Below are positions 59,630 to 64,000 of a stretch of 64,000 nucleotides of DNA, piece by piece; the first letter of the stretch is position 1, and each line of letters begins with the position of its first letter. Position numbers and translations under genes: made by a program. Source of the DNA: RYN-230 sp963813975. Lineage in GTDB: Bacteria > Actinomycetota > Actinomycetes > Streptosporangiales > Streptosporangiaceae. Location of the stretch: positions 372,001 through 436,000 of the forward strand of contig CAWFAP010000007.1 in the NCBI GenBank assembly GCA_963813975.1. The letters are read 5' to 3'. The notes beneath the pieces are model-generated. The model had not been told where the DNA came from and ran no database searches. It saw only the letters and a program-made list of their open reading frames with translations.

Positions 59630-60029
59630 GTCATCCGGACCAGACCCGGCCCGCTGCCGCGGCGCCCCCGGGTCCGCCCTTCCGGGGAGCTGGCCGCGCG
59701 CCGGCTCACCCCGCCGCGCCATCAACCCGGCGGACACCGGCCTGCGTAAAAGCTGCATGTGAGCGATACGCCAGGCCGGGTGGAACCACGCCCGCTGCCC
59801 CGGATGAGAATTAGCTCCCGCCCGGCGAGCCTGGGACGCCCTTGACCAGGATCGCGGACCGGGCCTTTGGTGTCGGCGCGATCCAGTCATGGCCACGGCC
59901 GATCCCGGTGAGATGCGTGAACTGATCCGCCCTGCGCCGCGAGCGCGGTGACCGGCGGGCGCCGGCCGATCAGGCCGTCACCAGCAGGCCGCGCAGTGTC
60001 CTTCACTGGCGCAACGAGGCAGAACCGCC
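59630..60029. other. Non-coding gap
   Basis: 400 bases in which I recognise no gene or RNA. Short frames have no family resemblance. Confidence 0.4.
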
Positions 60030-60092
60030 GGGTCAGCGGTCGTGTCAGAGGCGTGTCAGGCGGGTGTCAGGCCGGATGCCGATAGTGGGCAC
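60030..60092 (+). promoter_or_regulatory. SARP-box-like heptamer repeats and leaderless promoter
   Basis: GTGTCAG occurs exactly at 60042-60048, 60053-60059 and 60064-60070, each separated by four bases (11-bp pitch), with a looser GGGTCAG at 60030. A -10-like GATAGT (60081-60086) follows ten bases later, and the ABC ATPase ATG is at 60093. Heptamers with 4-bp spacers beside the -10 are the known operator form for SARP activators, and a SARP-like gene is encoded at 62.7-64 kb. Confidence 0.65.
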
Positions 60093-61037
60093 ATGAGAAC
60101 TTCAGCGATTGCAGTCTCAGGGCTGCGAAAGGCGTACGGGGACAAGATCGTCCTCGATGGCATCGATCTAGATGTTCCTGCGGGCACGGTCTTTTCCCTG
60201 CTCGGCCCGAACGGGGCGGGCAAGACGACGACGGTGAACGTGCTGACCACGTTGATGAAGGCCGACGGTGGGACGGTACGCGTTGCCGGGCATGATGTTG
60301 CGGCCGAGACCAAGGCGGTGCGCGCGGTAATCGGGGTCACCGGTCAGTTCGCGGCGGTGGACGATCTGCTGACGGGGGAAGAGAACCTCCAGTTGATAGC
60401 GGATCTGCACCATCTGCGGGCCGGCGAGGGCCGCCGGGTGGTCACCTCGCTGCTGGAACGGTTCGATCTGGCGGAGTCGGCGCAGAAGATGGCGGCGACC
60501 TATTCCGGCGGTATGCGCCGGAAGCTGGATCTGGCGATGACGCTGGTCACCAGGCCGCAGATCATTTTCCTGGACGAGCCGACGACGGGGCTGGATCCGC
60601 GCAGCCGTCGCACGATGTGGAACATCGTCCGCGAATTGGTGGCCGACGGCGTGACCGTTTTCCTTACCACCCAGAATCTCGAGGAAGCCGATCAGCTCGC
60701 CGACCGGATCGCGGTGCTCGACCGGGGCCACCTGGTTGCCCAGGGCACTCCCGGCGAACTCAAGCGCCAGATTCCCGGCAGCCACGTCCGGCTCCAGTTC
60801 ACCGACGTCGGCGAACTCGACGCGGCGGCGCGGGTCCTGACCGGCTCCACGCGGGACGCTGAGGACCTGGCCCTGCGGGTTCCCGGCGATGGCCGGGCGA
60901 AATCGTTGCGGGCTCTGCTGGACCGGCTCGACGAGCATTCGATCGACGTTGAGGAGTTCTCCGTGCACACGCCGGACCTCGATGACGTTTTCCTTGCCCT
61001 GACCAGTCACGCAAGCACGGAGGCGATCGCACGATGA
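60093..61037 (+). CDS. ABC transporter ATP-binding protein, DrrA-like
   Basis: A 314-aa ATPase: Walker A GPNGAGKTTT, Q-loop GQFAAVDDLLTGEENL, signature YSGGMRRKLDLAMTL, Walker B IIFLDEPTTGLDP, and the C-terminal extension typical of daunorubicin-resistance DrrA proteins. It energises export by the permease encoded next (4-base ATGA overlap). ATG at 60093 fits a leaderless transcript behind SARP-type repeats. Confidence 0.93.
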   Translation: MRTSAIAVSGLRKAYGDKIVLDGIDLDVPAGTVFSLLGPNGAGKTTTVNVLTTLMKADGGTVRVAGHDVAAETKAVRAVIGVTGQFAAVDDLLTGEENLQLIADLHHLRAGEGRRVVTSLLERFDLAESAQKMAATYSGGMRRKLDLAMTLVTRPQIIFLDEPTTGLDPRSRRTMWNIVRELVADGVTVFLTTQNLEEADQLADRIAVLDRGHLVAQGTPGELKRQIPGSHVRLQFTDVGELDAAARVLTGSTRDAEDLALRVPGDGRAKSLRALLDRLDEHSIDVEEFSVHTPDLDDVFLALTSHASTEAIAR

Positions 61038-61795
61038 GCACCACTTCAGCAGCGCTGACCGATTCGCGGATCATGCTGCGCCGCAACTTCAAGCACATCC
61101 TCCGGAATCCGGTCACGATATTCAACGGGGCTTTGATGCCGGTCGTGATCATGCTGATGTTCGTGTACGTGCTCGGCAACGCATTCAATGTCGGCGAGCA
61201 CTACATCGAATACGCAACACCAGGCCTGATCCTGCTGGCCATCGCCTACGGGCTGTCCGCCACCGCGGTATCCGTGAATTCCGACATGACGAAGGGCATC
61301 ATCAACCGGTTCAAGGTCATGAATGTCTCCCGCGGTGCCGTCATGACCGGTCACGTCGCGGCCACGATGCTGGGCAGTGCGATAGCCGTTGCGGCCATCA
61401 TCGGAATGGCCTTCGCGCTCGGGTTCCGGTCGCCTGCGACCCTCCTCGAATGGCTCAGCGCGATCGGTATCATCGCGGCGGCAGCTTTCGCGGCCGCCTG
61501 GCTCACGGTCGCTCTGGGAATGTTTGCGAAAACTCCGGAATCCGCCGGCCTTACCGTCGTGCCGCTGATCCTGCTGCCGTTCGTGAGCAGCGCGATCGTG
61601 CCGGCCGCGCAGATGGGACAGGGTGTCCGGCAATTCGCGGAGTATCAGCCCTTCACGCCGATTATCGAATCGGTGCGCGGATTGCTCGCCGGCACCCCGT
61701 CAGGCGGCTACGCCGCCGCCGCGCTCGCCTGGTGCGCCGGGATCGCCCTCGTCGGCTACCTGTGGGCACTCGCCACATTCAAGAGGCGCGCGTGA
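61034..61795 (+). CDS. ABC-2 type permease, DrrB-like
   Basis: A 253-aa protein with six membrane helices: FNGALMPVVIMLMFVYVLG, TPGLILLAIAYGLSATAVSV, VAATMLGSAIAVAAIIGMAFALG, and further helices to LVGYLWALATF. The RNFKHILRNP start is typical for DrrB. It forms the channel for the ATPase encoded upstream. Coupled to both neighbours by overlapping starts and stops. Confidence 0.93.
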   Translation: MSTTSAALTDSRIMLRRNFKHILRNPVTIFNGALMPVVIMLMFVYVLGNAFNVGEHYIEYATPGLILLAIAYGLSATAVSVNSDMTKGIINRFKVMNVSRGAVMTGHVAATMLGSAIAVAAIIGMAFALGFRSPATLLEWLSAIGIIAAAAFAAAWLTVALGMFAKTPESAGLTVVPLILLPFVSSAIVPAAQMGQGVRQFAEYQPFTPIIESVRGLLAGTPSGGYAAAALAWCAGIALVGYLWALATFKRRA

Positions 61796-61860
61796 GCTCC
61801 CGGGCGATGGCCTGCCGGGACACCCATCAGCAGATCAAGTACGAGCCACCAGGAGCCGTC

Positions 61861-62682
61861 ATGCCTGCATTCGCCACGCCAGGCCCCATCGCCGCCACGG
61901 TTGTCGTCGCCGGTGCTCAGGTGCGGGTCACCGCGAGCGACCGGACCGACACCGTGGTGCTGGTCGAGCCCATCGACCAGGCGTGCCAGTCGGATGTCAA
62001 GGTGGCCAGCAAGACCAAGGTCGACTTCGCCGGCGGCCAGCTATCGGTCAAAACGACCGTCTCCGCGGACAAGAACGGTTCGGTCGCCATCACGATCGAC
62101 CTGCCCGCAGGCTCCAGCCTGGTCGCGTACCTGTCGCACTCGGATGTTCACGCTGACGGCTCATTTGGCGAATGCGAGCTGCACATGGCGTCGGGCCGGG
62201 TCCAGCTCGATCGCATCAGCGCGCTGCAGGCCAACATCGCGGCCGGCGAGGTCACGATCGGCCACATCGCCGAGCGCGCCAGCATCGACGGTGCGGCGTG
62301 CGCGCTGCGGATCACCGAGGTCGGGGACACCGTCAAGCTCTCGGGCTCGGGTGGGCAGACCTGGATCGGCCCCGCCTCGGCCGACCTCGAGCTCAGCAGT
62401 GGCCGCGGCGGTTTCGACATCGACCGCGCCGACGGCAGTGTCACCGCCGAAACAGGCAGCGGCGCCATTCGGATCGGCCGGCTGACACGCGGTCAGGCGG
62501 AGCTGCTGAGCCGCTCAGGAAACATCGAGGTCGGCATCGGCGAGGGCAGCGCGGCCCGGGTGGACACCAACAGCAAGCGAGGCTCGGTGCGCAACTCCGT
62601 CCCGCCGCAGGAAGGATCTGACCCGTCGGACGGCACGGTCATGGTCCGCGCCCCGCGGGCCACGTTCAGCAGGCGAGCGTAG
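61861..62682 (+). CDS. DUF4097-type beta-repeat protein
   Basis: A 273-aa protein. Alternating short strands (VQLDRISALQANIAAGEVTIGHIAERASIDG, ELSSGRGGFDIDRADGSVTAETGSGAIRIG, SRSGNIEVGIGEG) make a right-handed beta-solenoid as in DUF4097/DUF4098 adhesin-like proteins. ATG at 61861 is chosen for its AGGAG; GTG 61792 overlapping the permease is possible but gives an unlike N-terminus. The function in the exporter operon is unknown. The 3' end overlaps the convergent regulator gene by 17 bases. Confidence 0.8.
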   Translation: MPAFATPGPIAATVVVAGAQVRVTASDRTDTVVLVEPIDQACQSDVKVASKTKVDFAGGQLSVKTTVSADKNGSVAITIDLPAGSSLVAYLSHSDVHADGSFGECELHMASGRVQLDRISALQANIAAGEVTIGHIAERASIDGAACALRITEVGDTVKLSGSGGQTWIGPASADLELSSGRGGFDIDRADGSVTAETGSGAIRIGRLTRGQAELLSRSGNIEVGIGEGSAARVDTNSKRGSVRNSVPPQEGSDPSDGTVMVRAPRATFSRRA

Positions 62683-64000
62683 CCTCGACCAGCTCACGCC
62701 AGCCCGCCTGCGCCCCCTCCTGCGTCGCCTCGGCGAACCGCGCTTCACCGAGGCGACGCCGTGTGGCCTGGTCGATGCGGGCCACATCCGGTTGCGACCG
62801 ATCCGGCAGTCCGCGCACGCTCGCACTCGCCGCGAGCAGCCGCGCGGCCTGCTCGTACCGTTCGCCTCGCAGCGCCAGGTCCGCGACCCCGACGAGTACC
62901 TGCGCGATCAGGGGCGCATGCCCCGCCTCGGACGCCGCCTGGCAGGCCGCTGCGCGGTGCGCCCGGGCCTCGCCGGGGTCGTCGGCGAGGTAGCCGAGCA
63001 GGTCGTGTGTCACCGCGCGGATGCTCGCCCACTCCGCTTCGTCGCCCAGCATGGATGTCGCGATGCCGAGCTGCGTGCGCGCCTCCTCGGCGTTGCCGCT
63101 CCAGCGCGCGAGTCTCGCCTTCGACAGGGCCAGCTCGGCCAGCGCATCCGGCCAGGTAACCCGTTCCGCGTACCGTTGCGCTTCGGCTAGGGCAGCCGCG
63201 CTGGAGTCCTCATCGCCGAGCAGCCAGTACAGCTGAGCCTGCCGCGACTGCATCCGCATGACATCCTCGAAAGCACCGACTTCGGTGACGACCGCGATCG
63301 CCTGTTCGTAGTGCTCGCACGCAGCGGCGAACTCGCCGCGGGTGGCGATCCGGTCCGCCAGCTCGGTCAGGGCGAACGAAATTCCCCACCGCTCGCCGAG
63401 GGCCCGAAACTCGGCGAGCGCCATCTCGAGAAACGCGTCCGCATCCCGTCCGCCCTGGCCAAGCATGATCCGCATCTTGCCGAGGTGCAGCCGGGCCAGT
63501 GCGCGTACCCACGGGTCGTCGTCGGTGAGCAGCGGTTCGAACGCGGGCAGAAACGCGTGCGGCGCCTGCAGCATGCGTTCCAGCGGGCCGATGAACGCCA
63601 GCCGCGGGTCGCGGCGCTGACTGCGCTGGCTGAACCGGTATGCCTGGTGGATCCACTCCTCCGCCTGGTACTGGTCACCCAGACCGTCGGTCATGAACAG
63701 CACGACCAGCGCGTACACCGTGGCCCGGATCTCATCGCTCACCTCGCCGGGCGTGTTGGTGGCCGCGGTGATCAGCTCGATGCCCTCGGCCTTGTGGCCG
63801 CCGAGCCACCAGTAGTATCCGGCGGCGGCCGCGAGCCGCATCGCCGCGTGCGCCTCGCCGGCCGCGAGCGCACCACGCATCGCAGAACCGATGTTGTCGT
63901 GCTCGGCCTCGAGCGTGCCGAGCCATTCCAATTGCTCGGCGCGGCGAAGATGCCGCTCCGCGGTCTCGCTGAGTTCGGTGAAGTAGGCGAGATGCGCATG
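62666..64000 (-). CDS. SARP/AfsR-like regulator, C-terminal TPR part (cut by window edge)
   Basis: The frame is open to the window end, giving 444 residues of C-terminus. AYFTELSETAERHLRRAEQLEWLGTLEAEHDNIGSAMRGAL is the hallmark segment following the NB-ARC domain in AfsR/SARP and LuxR-type regulators, and the rest is helical TPR repeats. The DNA-binding part lies beyond the window. It is convergent with the ABC operon whose promoter carries SARP-type repeats, so it is the likely activator. Confidence 0.82.
   Translation of the reverse strand, partial: HAHLAYFTELSETAERHLRRAEQLEWLGTLEAEHDNIGSAMRGALAAGEAHAAMRLAAAAGYYWWLGGHKAEGIELITAATNTPGEVSDEIRATVYALVVLFMTDGLGDQYQAEEWIHQAYRFSQRSQRRDPRLAFIGPLERMLQAPHAFLPAFEPLLTDDDPWVRALARLHLGKMRIMLGQGGRDADAFLEMALAEFRALGERWGISFALTELADRIATRGEFAAACEHYEQAIAVVTEVGAFEDVMRMQSRQAQLYWLLGDEDSSAAALAEAQRYAERVTWPDALAELALSKARLARWSGNAEEARTQLGIATSMLGDEAEWASIRAVTHDLLGYLADDPGEARAHRAAACQAASEAGHAPLIAQVLVGVADLALRGERYEQAARLLAASASVRGLPDRSQPDVARIDQATRRRLGEARFAEATQEGAQAGWRELVEATLAC

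Noticed and set aside
1..64000. CRISPR arrays, prophage or insertion sequences
   Set aside because: No regularly spaced repeat-spacer arrays, transposase, integrase or phage structural genes were seen; the tandem repeats found are short slippage arrays.

Overview
The window is 64 kb of very GC-rich DNA with strong third-position G/C bias, many GTG starts and several promoters that seem to give leaderless mRNAs. The gene set points to the chromosome of a high-GC actinomycete: DUF3107, Ku, PruA, large NAD-glutamate dehydrogenase, prfB-ftsE-ftsX-smpB-ssrA synteny, SARP/TPR regulator, DUF1707, PadR/ArsR/TetR regulators. It looks like a filamentous or soil type, but I cannot place the genus. I see no prophage, insertion sequence, CRISPR array or rRNA; the only stable RNA gene I can call is tmRNA.

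Layout. 0-2.4 kb: conserved block of rhlE-type helicase (5' part only), ferritin-like protein, DUF3107 and TetR. 2.5-5.5 kb: acidic small protein, a flavoprotein that lost its redox cysteines, and ku. 5.6-9.6 kb: amino-sugar operon (aldo/keto reductase fused in frame to NagA, SIS isomerase/deaminase, HAD phosphatase). 9.8-12.7 kb: SDR and an ArsR-MFS pair with operator-like palindromes. 12.8-18.1 kb: redox cluster (thioredoxin reductase-methyltransferase fusion, XRE-cupin regulator, Zn-ribbon thioredoxin) flanked by two genes with internal deletions. 18-26.7 kb: epoxide hydrolase-like protein, CBS protein, DinB, a GH3 lipoprotein, HAD, Vsr endonuclease, DUF6912, pruA. 26.9-31.5 kb: a coiled-coil/Rho_N protein, two small envelope-type proteins, a GvpA-like protein, a transmembrane STAND NTPase and an AT-rich gap.

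31.5-42 kb: HAD protein that appears to start at ATT, chromate transporter, acetoacetyl-CoA synthetase, the 1693-aa glutamate dehydrogenase and prfB. 42.4-47.5 kb: ftsE, ftsX, smpB, a penicillin-binding-protein homologue with all three catalytic motifs altered, a hairpin-rich gap, then ssrA with its terminator. 47.6-51.9 kb: small regulators, hydrolase, envelope proteins and a UPF0016 remnant. 52-59.6 kb: Rieske oxygenase, DHA2 MFS/PadR pair, a decayed RelBE-type locus, acyl-CoA dehydrogenase, and a sarcosine-oxidase-like flavoprotein with a cupin. 60-64 kb: two-gene ABC exporter plus DUF4097 protein, preceded by three exact heptamer repeats at 11-bp pitch, next to a convergent SARP/AfsR-like regulator that runs off the window.

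Themes. Translation quality control and division (prfB, ftsEX, smpB, ssrA) form the conserved core. Amino-sugar recycling (GH3, NagA, SIS) and thiol redox genes form local pathways. At least four genes are broken by deletions or frameshifts. The strongest candidates for new biology are the pseudoenzyme PBP beside ssrA, the RF2 with an altered stop-codon tripeptide, the ATT-started HAD gene, the transmembrane STAND NTPase, the GvpA-like cluster, and the SARP-box ABC operon.
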